From the NCBI GenBank assembly GCA_003252455.1, contig QKED01000111.1, forward strand, positions 1 to 34,457: a stretch of DNA of 34,457 bases, read 5' to 3'. Source of the DNA: Gammaproteobacteria bacterium. GTDB lineage: Bacteria > Pseudomonadota > Gammaproteobacteria > Thiohalomonadales > Thiohalomonadaceae. The notes beneath the pieces were generated by a model that saw only the letters and a program-made list of their open reading frames with translations, was not told the DNA's origin and did not search any database. Shown here piece after piece: positions 24,540 to 33,215 of this stretch; position 1 is the first letter of the stretch, and each line of letters begins with the position of its first letter. The position numbers and the translations under genes were made by a program.

Positions 24540-25442
24540 TCAGTTCGCCCCCAGTGCTCGCGCTTTCTCCTCTACCGCTCGCCGTGGTGTCTCGCGGGTA
24601 CGTTTGAGGGCGCTGGGGCTGAGGCCGAAGCGACGGCGAAAGCGCTCGCTGAAGCGTGATTGGGAGCTGTAGCCCACCGCCTCGGCCACCTGCCCCACGG
24701 GCCAGAAGGTCTCCTGCAGTAGGGCCAACCCGGCGACCAGGCGCACCTCCTCCAGGAGTTCGCGCAGCCCCGTCTGCTCTTCGGCGAGGCGCCGACGCAG
24801 GGTCGACTCGCCCAGGTTGAGGCGTCGGCTCACCTCGCTGGCGCTCCACGGGTGTGCGGGGTCGAGGCTGATGATCTGCGCCACCCGCTCACGCCACGCC
24901 GCCTCGCGCTGTAGCAGCAGGTTGCCCGCCACGCCCGCACGCGCCAGGAGCATCAACAGCTCGACCTGACGGTGGGTGGCGATGGCGGGGTCGGCGCCGT
25001 GGGCCAGACACCACTCCACCCACTGCGCCAGGGCGGCGATGAAGTCGTCGGGGGCGTGGGCCTGCCACAGGGGCGCGGTGGCGTCGCTGTACGCGGCAGC
25101 GAAGTCGCGCCGATAGCGTTGCAGGGTCTCTGTGGCGAAGCCGATGGTGAGGGCGAGGTAGTCGCTACCGTCCGCGCCGGGGTGGTTGCCGATGGCGACG
25201 GTGCAGCCAGCGGGGAGTAGCAGGAGCTGGCCGGGGCCGATCTGTCCGGTGCGTTCGCCCAGACGGTACTGTTTGTGGCCACCGAGGATGAGGATCGCCA
25301 CCGGCTGGTGGATCGGCACGTTGTGCAGCTGCTGCGGGCGGCGGCTGTGGAAGATACCGACCCCGCCGAGGGGCGGTTGGCGGGGGTCACTGCCGAGGTG
25401 GTCGAGGAGACGGGCGCGCAGGCGCGCCAGGGGGGCGGACAT
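24540..25442 (-). CDS. AraC-family transcriptional regulator
   Basis: A 300-aa regulator. The N-terminal part (about 20-170) is a cupin-like effector domain of the AraC-N type (GVGIFHSRRPQQLHNVPIHQPVAILILGGHKQYRLG). The C-terminal double helix-turn-helix covers about 185-285, with GESTLRRRLAEEQTG and the second-helix signature VAEAVGYSSQSRFSERFRRRFGLSPSALK. ATG 25442 starts the conserved domain; the longer frame upstream lies over the PilZ gene. The target is unknown; the neighbouring PEBP gene is a possible one. Confidence 0.93.
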   Translation of the reverse strand: MSAPLARLRARLLDHLGSDPRQPPLGGVGIFHSRRPQQLHNVPIHQPVAILILGGHKQYRLGERTGQIGPGQLLLLPAGCTVAIGNHPGADGSDYLALTIGFATETLQRYRRDFAAAYSDATAPLWQAHAPDDFIAALAQWVEWCLAHGADPAIATHRQVELLMLLARAGVAGNLLLQREAAWRERVAQIISLDPAHPWSASEVSRRLNLGESTLRRRLAEEQTGLRELLEEVRLVAGLALLQETFWPVGQVAEAVGYSSQSRFSERFRRRFGLSPSALKRTRETPRRAVEEKARALGAN

Positions 25443-25456
25443 GGCTGGCGAGGGGC

Positions 25457-25825
25457 TCAGCGGCTGGGGAAGAGGCGCTTCCAGTGGGTGGTGTCCTCCT
25501 CCAGGCCGTCGATGATCTCGATGCCCACCTCCATGAAGTCGCCCTCGTCCGAGGGGCGGCACCAGCGGGTGACCCCCTGCAGACGCAGGATCTGGCTGTC
25601 GACGTCCATGGCGTTGTCGAGGCGGATGTCCACCGAACAGTTGGGCGGTAGCACCTCGCTGGCGAAGATACGCATGCCAGAGATGGAGCCGTCGCGGGTG
25701 TAGCAGATGAACTGGCGCCCAGTCAGCTCCGGGTGGTCGGGGGCGGTGACGATGTCGAGCAGCAGTTTGTTGCCCTGTTCCAGACGGGGGTAGCGGCGGC
25801 GGTTCTCTAGGCTGTTGTCGGTCAC
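25457..25825 (-). CDS. PilZ-domain c-di-GMP-binding protein
   Basis: A 122-aa single-domain PilZ protein. Both c-di-GMP contacts are present: the RxxxR motif (R10-R-Y-P-R14) near the start and D45-x-S47-x-x-G50 (RDGSISG). It should change shape on binding c-di-GMP and act on motility, surface polymer or another target. Two GTG starts are possible: 25825, chosen for its GGAG site and because it puts the RxxxR motif near the N-terminus, or 25879, which adds 18 residues. It lies 14 bp upstream of the AraC-type gene on the same strand. Confidence 0.9.
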   Translation of the reverse strand: MTDNSLENRRRYPRLEQGNKLLLDIVTAPDHPELTGRQFICYTRDGSISGMRIFASEVLPPNCSVDIRLDNAMDVDSQILRLQGVTRWCRPSDEGDFMEVGIEIIDGLEEDTTHWKRLFPSR

Positions 25826-25954
25826 GGTCGGCTCCGGGTCGGGGCGCTTGGAGGCCCTTTCCCTGGGATTGTAACCCACCCCTCAGGGCCTGGGGCAAGT
25901 TCGTGCTGATTCCTTACAGTTGCGGCTAAGCCGTTGAAATGGCGAGCGACGCGT

Positions 25955-26935
25955 CTAGCCACCGGTCATGGACATGAAGCGCACTACCTGTCCTGGGTGG
26001 TCTTGAAACTCGTGGCGCTCCGGCTTCAGCTCGATGGCCTCGCGGATCAGCGCCTCCAGCCCTGCGTCGCTGACCCCGGCGCGCAGCGGCTCGCGCAGGC
26101 CGAGGTGGTGCTCTTGGCCGAGGCATAGGTAGAGGGTGCCGTCCACCGAGAGGCGCACGCGGTTGCAGCTCTCGCAGAAGTGCTGGGAGATGGGGGTGAT
26201 GAAGCCGATCTTGAGGTCTGACCCGGCCACCTGCACGTAGCGCGCCGGGCCGCCGCCGGGCATCACGCCGGGGAGCAGTTCGAAGCGCTGCTCCAGGCGG
26301 GCGCGCACCTCGCGCAGGTCGAGGTAGGTGTCGCTCGCCGCCTGGCCGGTCTCGCCCATCGGCATGGTCTCGATGAAGCGCAGGGTGAAGCCATGTTCGA
26401 GGCAGAAGTCGACCATCGCCTCGACCTCGTCGTCGTTGACGCCTTTCATCACCACCATGTTGATCTTGATCGGGGCGAAGCCCGCCGCCTTGGCCGCCAT
26501 CAGGCCGTCGATCACCTTCTCTAACTTGCCCTTGGTGATGGCGGCGAAGCGCGCGGGGTCGAGGGTGTCGAGGCTGACGTTGAGGCGGCGCACCCCGGCA
26601 GCGTGCAGCGCCTCGGCGTGGCGCGCGAGCTGTACCGCGTTGGTGGAGAGGGAGAGGTCGTCGATCTCGGCAAGCTCACCGAGGCGTGCGGCCAGCTCGG
26701 GCAGCCCCTTGCGCACCAGCGGCTCGCCGCCGGTGAGGCGCACGCGGGAGACGCCGAGGCGGCCAAAGGCGGCGACTACGCGCTCGATCTCGTCGAAGCT
26801 GAGCCAGTGGTCGGGGGTCTCGAAGTCGTGGAACCCCTCGGGCATGCAGTAGGTGCAGCGCAGGTCGCAGCGGTCGGTGACCGACAGACGCAGGTAGTCG
26901 ATGGTGCGGCCAAAGCGATCGGTGAGTTTGGGCAT
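25955..26935 (-). CDS. moaA: GTP 3',8-cyclase MoaA
   Basis: A 326-aa radical SAM enzyme that performs the first step of molybdopterin synthesis. The N-terminal cluster is C23-x3-C27-x2-C30 (DRCDLRCTYCMPEG), followed by RLTGGEPLVRKGL and LSLSTNA. The C-terminal second cluster is in HFCESCNRVRLSVDGTLYLCL, and the protein ends in Gly-Gly, needed for cyclase activity. No other moa gene is adjacent. Its location downstream of soeABC suits a supply of cofactor to a molybdoenzyme, but the repeat block between suggests a separate transcript. Confidence 0.97.
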   Translation of the reverse strand: MPKLTDRFGRTIDYLRLSVTDRCDLRCTYCMPEGFHDFETPDHWLSFDEIERVVAAFGRLGVSRVRLTGGEPLVRKGLPELAARLGELAEIDDLSLSTNAVQLARHAEALHAAGVRRLNVSLDTLDPARFAAITKGKLEKVIDGLMAAKAAGFAPIKINMVVMKGVNDDEVEAMVDFCLEHGFTLRFIETMPMGETGQAASDTYLDLREVRARLEQRFELLPGVMPGGGPARYVQVAGSDLKIGFITPISQHFCESCNRVRLSVDGTLYLCLGQEHHLGLREPLRAGVSDAGLEALIREAIELKPERHEFQDHPGQVVRFMSMTGG

Positions 26936-27018
26936 GCTCGCGGTACCTTGAGTGACTCCACTCGAAGATGGAGCCTTTGAGATGGGGGCTCCTTGACCTG
27001 GGTCAAAGCTCTATCGTT

Positions 27019-27352
27019 AAGCGTAGCCCGGATAAGCGCAGCGTCATCCGGGGGGATGGCCATCGCGGGCATGGCCCGCTCCTACTACGAGCGAGGTGCA
27101 GGAGCGCCCCATGGGCGCGATGGTCGGAACCACCTCACTCGCGTTCCACGCTCCGTGTGGGAGCGAGCAACTCCCTAGGGTGGATGGCCATCGCGGGCAT
27201 GGCCCGCTCCTACGCTACGAGCGCGGTGTAGGAGCGCCCCATGGGCGCGATGGTCGGAACCACCTCACTCTCGTTTCACGCTCCGTGTGGGAGCGACCAA
27301 CTTGACCCCCGGTGAGTCCCGGATGTGCTGCGCTTATCCAGGCTACGTGCTC
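27019..27352. repeat. Composite repeat block with inverted ends
   Basis: Two direct copies (27054-27176 and 27182-27298, offset 128-130 bp) with very similar sequence contain ATCGCGGGCATGGCCCGCT and GGAGCGCCCCATGGGCGCGA, REP-like hairpin modules. They are flanked by inverted arms: CGTAGCCCGGATAAGCGCAG at 27022-27041 and its near-complement at 27318-27347. The whole is a BIME- or MITE-like element between soeC and moaA, without coding potential. Confidence 0.85.
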
Positions 27353-27370
27353 GGAGACTGGAGGGCCGCT

Positions 27371-27483
27371 GTTCACCACAGAGAACACAGAGAACACAGA
27401 GAACACAGAGGGAATATGGGTTTTAGAGAGCCATACTGTTCTCCGGTTCTTTCTCTGTGCTCTCTGTGTCCTCTGTGGTGAAC
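27371..27483. repeat. Long imperfect inverted repeat (CACAGAG type)
   Basis: The left arm (27371-27412) is GTTCACCACAGAG followed by repeated AACACAGAG units; the right arm (27451-27483) is the approximate complement ending CTCTGTGGTGAAC. The intervening 38 bp are unpaired. This resembles a hairpin repeat family widely scattered in environmental proteobacteria. It lies 50 bp after the end of soeC and could act as its terminator. Confidence 0.8.
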
Positions 27484-27532
27484 GACCCCTCTATTGCCTA
27501 CTTGCCTCCTTGCAGGCAAGGCCCCAACCCCA

Positions 27533-28498
27533 TCAAACCGTCTGGTAGTAGAGGTTCTGTGGGTGGTTGGCCTGGGCGAAGAAGAACCAGCGCTCGAACA
27601 GCAGGCCGACGTACTGCACGCCGAAGGCGGCCAGCAGCAGTTCGACGTTACCACCCTGACCCAGGGCCAGCAGTGCCAGCGGGGCGGCGAAGGCGAGGAC
27701 GAGGAAGATCCACTTGACCGACTTGAGGAAGGCGCGGGTCTTGTGGTGGAAGTACTCGCGGGTGTTGTAGCTGCCGCCCATCATGCCCATGGATTTCTGC
27801 TGGATGTGGGTGTGGCGCACGCCGATGGCGCTCTGCATGGTGGCAATCGGCTTGATGCGCGCGTTGCGGATCAGCGAGGCGCCACGGGTCACCAGACCCG
27901 CGGCGGTGATGATCATCGCCCAGATGGCGTAGAAGGTGACCAGTTCGGGGGCCTGGTAGGCGCTGAAGGCGGCGGCCAGGGTGAAGCCGGAGGCACCGCC
28001 GAGCAGCACGTAGTTGATCACCGTGAGGGAGCAGTACCACTCACGGATGAACTTGAGGCTGGCGTAGATCATGCCGGTGGCGAGGAACAGGCCGAAGACT
28101 GCGGCGGTGGTGATCGAGCCGAGCACCAGGGTCGGCGGCACGGCGAGGTCCTTACCCCAGCCGAAGTAGTGGAACACGGCATAGAGGAAGACCAGAAACA
28201 TGGTCAGCGGCAGCATGATCAGCTCACGGGAGAGCCAGGAGGTGCGCCACTGGGTGATGCCGCGCCAGGCGCGGGTGATGAAGTAGCTCGGTTTGCCCAG
28301 GTGGAACACGGCGGCGAACAGGCCGAGCACCATGAAGGCGAGGGCCACGGCGGTGCCGAGGGCGTAGAAGGCGGAGCTGTCCTGGCCGGGCAGCAGGTGC
28401 ACGGCGGCGTAGCTCTCGCCGGTGAACACGGCCAGGAACATGCCCTGGCCCACGCCGATGAGGGTGGTGAGGAAGATGACCGAAAACGCGGGATGCAT
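27533..28498 (-). CDS. soeC: Sulfite dehydrogenase membrane subunit SoeC
   Basis: A 321-aa integral membrane protein of the DmsC/NrfD-like family with about eight helices, the membrane anchor that passes electrons from sulfite oxidation to the quinone pool. Typical stretches are FLTTLIGVGQGMFLAVF, VFHLGKPSYFITRAWRGITQWRTSWLSRE and the C-terminal YVGLLFERWFFFAQANHPQNLYYQTV. It follows soeB by 54 bp, and GGAG precedes ATG 28498. A closely related DMSO-reductase-type anchor cannot be excluded by eye, but the SoeA and SoeB sequences and the apr neighbourhood favour SoeC. Confidence 0.92.
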   Translation of the reverse strand: MHPAFSVIFLTTLIGVGQGMFLAVFTGESYAAVHLLPGQDSSAFYALGTAVALAFMVLGLFAAVFHLGKPSYFITRAWRGITQWRTSWLSRELIMLPLTMFLVFLYAVFHYFGWGKDLAVPPTLVLGSITTAAVFGLFLATGMIYASLKFIREWYCSLTVINYVLLGGASGFTLAAAFSAYQAPELVTFYAIWAMIITAAGLVTRGASLIRNARIKPIATMQSAIGVRHTHIQQKSMGMMGGSYNTREYFHHKTRAFLKSVKWIFLVLAFAAPLALLALGQGGNVELLLAAFGVQYVGLLFERWFFFAQANHPQNLYYQTV

Positions 28499-28552
28499 GG
28501 GGGGTAACTCCGAATCTGCGTGGAGCGGCGCGCAGGGCGCCGCCCGGACCTG

Positions 28553-29278
28553 TTACATGAGCCAGTCGTCGAGGGTGATGTCCTTGCTGGTCTCGCGGCG
28601 GATATCCTCTTTGCTCAGAGGGTTGTCGACACGCACCAGGTCCTCGGCGTGGATCTGCTTGCGCGTCTTGCGCCGCGGCAGGTAGTGGTTGGCTGGCTTG
28701 GTGCCCCACTCGGGCATCAGCTGGTAGCCGCCACGCTCGCGGATCGCCACGGAGACGTCGGACTCGGGGTCGTGCACGTCACCGAACAGGCGCGCGCTGG
28801 TCGGGCAGGAGAGGACGCAGGCGGGCTTACGCTCGCTCTCGGGGAAGTCCTGGTTGTAGATACGGTCGTAGCAGAGGGTGCACTTCTTCATCACCTTCTG
28901 GTGTTCGTCGAACTCGCGCGCACCGTAGGGGCAGGCCCAGGAGCAGTACTTGCAGCCGATGCACTTGTCGTAGTCCACCAGCACGATGCCGTCCTGGTCG
29001 CGCTTGTGGCTCGCCCCGGTGGGGCAGACCGGCACGCAGGGGGCCTCTTCGCAGTGCAGGCAGCTCTTGGGGAAGTGCAGCGTCTCGGTGTTGGGGAAAC
29101 AGCCGATCTCGTAGGTCTGCACGCGGTTGAAGAAGGTGCCGGTCGGGTCCTTGCCATAGGGGGCGTCGTCGAACATCGGGCCGGAGACGCCGGAGGTGTT
29201 CCACTCCTTGCAGGAGGTGACGCAGGCGTGGCAGCCGACACAGACGTTGAGGTCGATTACGAGGGCAAGCTGAGTCAT
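28553..29278 (-). CDS. soeB: Sulfite dehydrogenase iron-sulfur subunit SoeB
   Basis: A 241-aa cytoplasmic electron-transfer subunit with four [4Fe-4S] motifs: C13-x2-C16-x2-C19-x3-C23, then SCLHCEEAPCVPVCP, KCIGCKYCSWACP and KCTLCYDR with a later CVLSCP. It carries electrons from SoeA to SoeC. ATG 29278 shares its A with the SoeA stop codon (TGATG), so translation is coupled. No export signal is present, in line with a cytoplasmic complex. Confidence 0.94.
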   Translation of the reverse strand: MTQLALVIDLNVCVGCHACVTSCKEWNTSGVSGPMFDDAPYGKDPTGTFFNRVQTYEIGCFPNTETLHFPKSCLHCEEAPCVPVCPTGASHKRDQDGIVLVDYDKCIGCKYCSWACPYGAREFDEHQKVMKKCTLCYDRIYNQDFPESERKPACVLSCPTSARLFGDVHDPESDVSVAIRERGGYQLMPEWGTKPANHYLPRRKTRKQIHAEDLVRVDNPLSKEDIRRETSKDITLDDWLM

Positions 29279-32178
29279 CAGGCGTCTCCCTTCTGGGTGA
29301 ACAGGCCGGCGAAGTAGTTCTGCCACTTACGGCGCTTGGGGGTGCCGGGGGCGGGCTTGACCGGTTTGTAGTGGGGGAAGGTCTGCTTCTCTTCGTCGGC
29401 CCCGGCGGGGTAGACGCGCACGCGCACGTCGTACCAGCCGGCCTGACCGGTGACCGGGTCGGAGTTGGAGACGTGCTCCCCGGCGTCGTGCGCCGGTAGC
29501 TCCTCGCTGATCACGTGGTTGAGCAGGAAGCCCTGGTTGGCCTCGTTGGCCTGCGGGGTGAGGTTCCACGCACCGCTCGCCTTGCCGATGGCGTTCCAGG
29601 TCCAGACGGTGCCGGGCTCGGTCGCCTCGGAGTAGCGCGCCATGCAACGTACCTTGCCGTGCATCGACTCGACCCACATCCAGCCGCCATCCTCGATACC
29701 CGCCGCCTGTGCGGTGCGCGGGTGGATGTAGAGGAAGTTGTAGGTGTGGATCTGGCGCAGCCAGGCGTTCTGGCTATCCCACGAGTGGTACATCGCCATC
29801 GGGCGCTGGGTCACCGCGTTGAGCGGGTACTTGTGCTTGTCGGTGAGCTGCGACTCGATCGGCTCGTGATAGAACGGCAGCGGGTCGAAGAAGGTCTCGA
29901 CGCGCGCGCGCAGGTGCGCAGGCGGCTGGCGGCCGACGGTCTTGCCCTGGGCGGCGAGGCGGAACTTCTGCAGCACCTCGGAGTAGATGTGCAGGTTGAT
30001 GGGCTCGGCGTAGCGGGTCATGCCGTTGGCCTGGGCCCACTGCAGGTAGCCCTGGTTCCAGTTGCGCATGTACTGGTAGGAGCGCGGCAGGTGGTGGTGA
30101 TAGACGCAGTTGTTCTTGGCGTACATCTCCCACTGGCTGGGGTTGGGCTCGCCGCGCATCGACTTCTCGCCACCCTTGCCGCGCCAACCGGCGAGGAAGC
30201 CGATGCCGGAGCCGGGGGCGGTCTCGAACTTGGTGATGAACTCGGGGTAGTTGCGGTACTTGCGCGAGCCGTCGGCATTCACGAAGGGCGGCAGCTTGAG
30301 GCGTGAGCCGAGCTCGATGAGCACCTCCTGGAACGGCTTGCAGTCGCCGGTGGGCGGCACCACGGGCACACGCACGGAGTCGACCGGGCCATCGAACTCG
30401 GAGATGGGGCGGTCGAGCATGGACATGACGTCGTGGCGTTCGAGATAGGTGGTGTCGGGCAGCACCAGGTCGGCGAAGGCGACGGTCTCGGACTGGAAGG
30501 CGTCGGCGACGATGATGAAGGGGATCTTGTACTCGCCGGTCTCGTCCTTGTCGTTGAGCATCATGCGGATCTTGTCGGTGTTCATCGACGAGTTCCACGC
30601 CATGTTGGCCATGAACAGCATCAGCGTGTCGATCTTGTAGGGGTCGCCGCGCCAGGCGTTGGTGATGGCGTTGTGCATCAGGCCGTGGACCGACAGCGGG
30701 TACTCCCAGGAGAAGCCCTTGTCGATACGCACCGGGTTGCCGTCGTCGTCGACGAAGAGGTCGTCCGGGTCGGCGGGCCAGCCCAGCGGCATGCCGTTGA
30801 GCGGGGTGTTGGGCTGCACATCCTCGGGCCCGGTCGGGGTCTTCGGGCAGGGCGGGATGGGGCGCGGGAAGGGGGCCTTGTGGCGGAAGCCGCCGGGGCG
30901 GTCGATGGTGCCGAGGATCGACATCAGCACGCCGAGGGCGCGGATGGTCTGGAAGCCGTTGGAGTGGGCGGCCAGACCGCGCATGGCGTGGAAGCTCACC
31001 GGGTTGCCGGTGACCGACTGGTGCTCGTTGCCCCAGGTGTCGATCCACGGGATCGGCAGCTCGATCTTCTCGTCGCGCGCGGTGATGCCCATCTCGTGGG
31101 CCAGGCGGCGGATGGTCTCGGCGGGGATGCCGGTGACGCCCGCGGCCCACTCGGGGGTGTACTGGTCGAGGCGCTCCTTGAGCAGCTGGAAGCTGGTCTT
31201 TACCGGGGTGCCATCGTCGAGCTTGAACTCTTTACCGAGCAGGTAGGGGTCGGCGCCGGGGGTGTGGGTGCTGATCGGCTTGTTCAGCGTGCGGTCCCAC
31301 CAGAGCTTGTTCTGCGGGTCGAAACAGCCCTCTTCCGGCGGCACCTCGAAGCGCACGAACATGCCGTACTCCGGGCTGTTCGGGTCCATGTTGACCAGCT
31401 CGGCGGCGTTCGAGTAGTTGATCAGGAAGTCGCGGTCGTAGAGGCCGGTCTTCAAGATCTCCTGGCTGATGGCCAAGAGCAGCGCGCCGTCGGTGCCGGG
31501 GCGGATCGGGATCCACTCGTCGGCGATGGCCGAGTAGCCGGTGCGCACCGGGTTGATGGAGATGAAGCGGCCACCGTTGCGCTTGAACTTGGAGAGCTCG
31601 ATCTTCATCGGGTTGGAGTGGTGGTCCTCCGCCGTGCCGATCATGATGAAGAGCTTGGAGCGCTCTAGATCGGGGCCACCGAACTCCCAGAAGGAGCCGC
31701 CGATGGTGTAGATCATGCCCGCGGCCATGTTCACCGAGCAGAAGCCGCCGTGGGCGGCGTAGTTCGGCGTGCCGTAGTTCTTGGCGAAGAGGCCGGTGAG
31801 GGCCTGCATCTGGTCACGCCCGGTGAACAGGGCGAACTTCTTCGGGTCGGTGGCGCGGATGTGGGCCAGGCGCTCCTCGATGGTGTCGAACGCCTCGTCC
31901 CAGCTGATCTCCTCGAACTGCCCATCGCCACGCTCGGCGCCCTTCTTGCGCCGCAGCGGCTTGGTCAGGCGCGCCGGGGAGTACTGCTTCATGATGCCGG
32001 AGGCACCCTTGGCGCACATCACACCTTTGTTGAGCGGGTGTTCCGGGTTACCCTGGATGTAGCGCACTTCCCCGTCGCGCAGTGTCACACGGATGCCGCA
32101 GCGGCATGCGCACATATAACAAGTGGTGGTCTTGACCTCGATCCGCCCGCCGGTCGAGGCGCTGGGTGTTTCGCTCAT
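29278..32178 (-). CDS. soeA: Sulfite dehydrogenase molybdopterin subunit SoeA
   Basis: A 966-aa molybdopterin oxidoreductase that oxidises sulfite directly to sulfate in the cytoplasm. There is no Tat signal. The N-terminal [4Fe-4S] set is C20-x2-C23-x3-C27 and C55, followed by KG. Cys147 (HGGFCSVN) is the probable Mo ligand by family position. Later features include FIMIGTAEDHHSNPMKIEL, WNSSMNTDKIRMM, LVLPDTTYLERHD and a C-terminal molydopterin-binding domain (YNFLYIHPRTAQAAGI). It starts the soeABC operon and is divergent from aprBA. Related polysulfide or thiosulfate reductases usually have Tat signals. Confidence 0.94.
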   Translation of the reverse strand: MSETPSASTGGRIEVKTTTCYMCACRCGIRVTLRDGEVRYIQGNPEHPLNKGVMCAKGASGIMKQYSPARLTKPLRRKKGAERGDGQFEEISWDEAFDTIEERLAHIRATDPKKFALFTGRDQMQALTGLFAKNYGTPNYAAHGGFCSVNMAAGMIYTIGGSFWEFGGPDLERSKLFIMIGTAEDHHSNPMKIELSKFKRNGGRFISINPVRTGYSAIADEWIPIRPGTDGALLLAISQEILKTGLYDRDFLINYSNAAELVNMDPNSPEYGMFVRFEVPPEEGCFDPQNKLWWDRTLNKPISTHTPGADPYLLGKEFKLDDGTPVKTSFQLLKERLDQYTPEWAAGVTGIPAETIRRLAHEMGITARDEKIELPIPWIDTWGNEHQSVTGNPVSFHAMRGLAAHSNGFQTIRALGVLMSILGTIDRPGGFRHKAPFPRPIPPCPKTPTGPEDVQPNTPLNGMPLGWPADPDDLFVDDDGNPVRIDKGFSWEYPLSVHGLMHNAITNAWRGDPYKIDTLMLFMANMAWNSSMNTDKIRMMLNDKDETGEYKIPFIIVADAFQSETVAFADLVLPDTTYLERHDVMSMLDRPISEFDGPVDSVRVPVVPPTGDCKPFQEVLIELGSRLKLPPFVNADGSRKYRNYPEFITKFETAPGSGIGFLAGWRGKGGEKSMRGEPNPSQWEMYAKNNCVYHHHLPRSYQYMRNWNQGYLQWAQANGMTRYAEPINLHIYSEVLQKFRLAAQGKTVGRQPPAHLRARVETFFDPLPFYHEPIESQLTDKHKYPLNAVTQRPMAMYHSWDSQNAWLRQIHTYNFLYIHPRTAQAAGIEDGGWMWVESMHGKVRCMARYSEATEPGTVWTWNAIGKASGAWNLTPQANEANQGFLLNHVISEELPAHDAGEHVSNSDPVTGQAGWYDVRVRVYPAGADEEKQTFPHYKPVKPAPGTPKRRKWQNYFAGLFTQKGDA

Positions 32179-32237
32179 CGCATAGATCTCTCATCGGTGA
32201 TCGGAACGGCCCCGCGCGGTGCATGGTCAACCGAAGG

Positions 32238-32258
32238 GCCATAACTATTTGTTATGGC
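32238..32258. promoter_or_regulatory. Operator-like palindrome upstream of soeA
   Basis: GCCATAAC-TATTT-GTTATGGC is a perfect inverted repeat with 8-bp arms, 60-80 bp before the soeA start; a third half-site, GGTTATGGG, follows at 32262-32270. The layout is that of a dimeric regulator site. The regulator is unknown. Confidence 0.6.
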
Positions 32259-32652
32259 GAAGGTTATGGGTTGCGCCGAGCCAAAATTGCATCGTAATAT
32301 TCTAATATATCAAACCTTATGCAAATCTGGCCACTACCCACAAGGGGTTATAAAGGCCAATCCATACCAAAAAAGTACAATTTGTCCATAAGCCCACTTT
32401 ATGCACGCGCAAGTTTGTTCTGGTTGGCAGTCTCGGCCAGAGCCTATAGGGTATCGGCTCGCTAAATGGGGCTGTACCGCGTTCTGCAATCCACTCCCCA
32501 TCGACAGCCCCGCATTCCGCGCCGAGCGCCGGAGCGTTGCCGCACCAGAGCCCTGAGGCCCCGCGTGCGCACCCCGACGGTCGCCACACCTGCTACAAAC
32601 CGGACGGCATATGCATGCCCCCGGAGAGAGACCCCGCCGCTGCGGCGGCACT

Positions 32653-32668
32653 ACTAACTGCAGTTAGT
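32653..32668 (+). promoter_or_regulatory. Palindrome next to the aprB ribosome site
   Basis: ACTAACTGCAGTTAGT is a perfect 16-bp palindrome seven bases before the AAGGAG ribosome site of aprB. Just upstream CCGCCGC/GCGGCGG (32634-32648) forms another. They could be an operator or a leader hairpin affecting translation. Confidence 0.5.
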
Positions 32669-32688
32669 CAAACCTAAGGAGCATAGCT

Positions 32689-33162
32689 ATGCCGACATTT
32701 GTACGTACCGACAAATGCGATGGCTGCAAGGGTCAGGACAAGACCGCTTGCATGTACATCTGCCCCCACGACCTGATGAAGCTCGACAAGGACGGCTCCG
32801 AGACCGGCCACGCCATGAAGTCCTTCAACCAGGAGCCCGAGCAGTGCTGGGAGTGCTACTCCTGCGTGAAGATCTGCCCGCAGCAGGCGATCGAGGCCCG
32901 TCACTACGCTGACGTGGTGCCCCTCGGCGGTTCCGTGCAGCCCCTGCGTGGTTCCGACTCCATCATGTGGACCATCAAGTTCCGCAACGGCACCCTGAAG
33001 CGCTTCAAGTTCCCGATCCGTACCACCCCCGAAGGTTCTATCGAGCCCTACGCTGGTAAGCCCTCTGCCGATATGTCGAAGATCGCCGAGAACGGCTTCT
33101 TCAACCACAACGAGCAGAACGGCTACCGCGCCGGCGATCCCGCCGAGCTGATCCGCAAGTAA
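32689..33162 (+). CDS. aprB: Adenylylsulfate reductase beta subunit AprB
   Basis: A 157-aa iron-sulfur protein with eight cluster cysteines: C10-x2-C13-x7-C21-x3-C25 and C53-x2-C56-x2-C59-x3-C63, binding two [4Fe-4S] clusters. The tail (GGSVQPLRGSDSIMWTIKFRNGTLKRFKFPIRTTPEGSIEPY) wraps around AprA in known structures. It moves electrons between AprA and a membrane partner. In sulfur oxidisers the enzyme makes APS from sulfite and AMP. A good AAGGAG site precedes ATG 32689. The codon use is more uniform than in neighbouring genes, suggesting high expression. Confidence 0.96.
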   Translation: MPTFVRTDKCDGCKGQDKTACMYICPHDLMKLDKDGSETGHAMKSFNQEPEQCWECYSCVKICPQQAIEARHYADVVPLGGSVQPLRGSDSIMWTIKFRNGTLKRFKFPIRTTPEGSIEPYAGKPSADMSKIAENGFFNHNEQNGYRAGDPAELIRK

Positions 33163-33215
33163 TTGCGGTCGGTACGATTCTGAACTGACGAAAACTAATT
33201 CCGAGGAAAGCAAGA

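Larger units (their letters stand above)
32179..32688. promoter_or_regulatory. 510-bp divergent control region between soeABC and aprBA
   Basis: The region holds a palindrome near soeA (32238-32258), an AT-rich stretch (about 32290-32320) suited to promoter melting, and a GC-rich half toward aprB with two short inverted repeats next to the aprB ribosome site. No open frame in it looks real. I cannot place the promoters with confidence. aprB has an unusually long upstream stretch, and no aprM gene precedes it. Confidence 0.6.

Noticed and set aside
27054..27298. CRISPR or coding repeat at the moaA-soeC gap
   Set aside because: Two 120-bp copies with REP-like palindromes and no spacer pattern; short frames in them are not conserved between the copies.
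27494..28507. Plus-strand open frame (337 codons) opposite soeC
   Set aside because: A shadow of SoeC; its Gly/Glu/His-rich sequence has no domain, and it overlaps the repeat block edge.
30433..31668. Long plus-strand open frame (411 codons) opposite soeA
   Set aside because: It is a frame shadow of a clear molybdopterin enzyme in GC-rich DNA, with a Val/Gly/His-rich composition.
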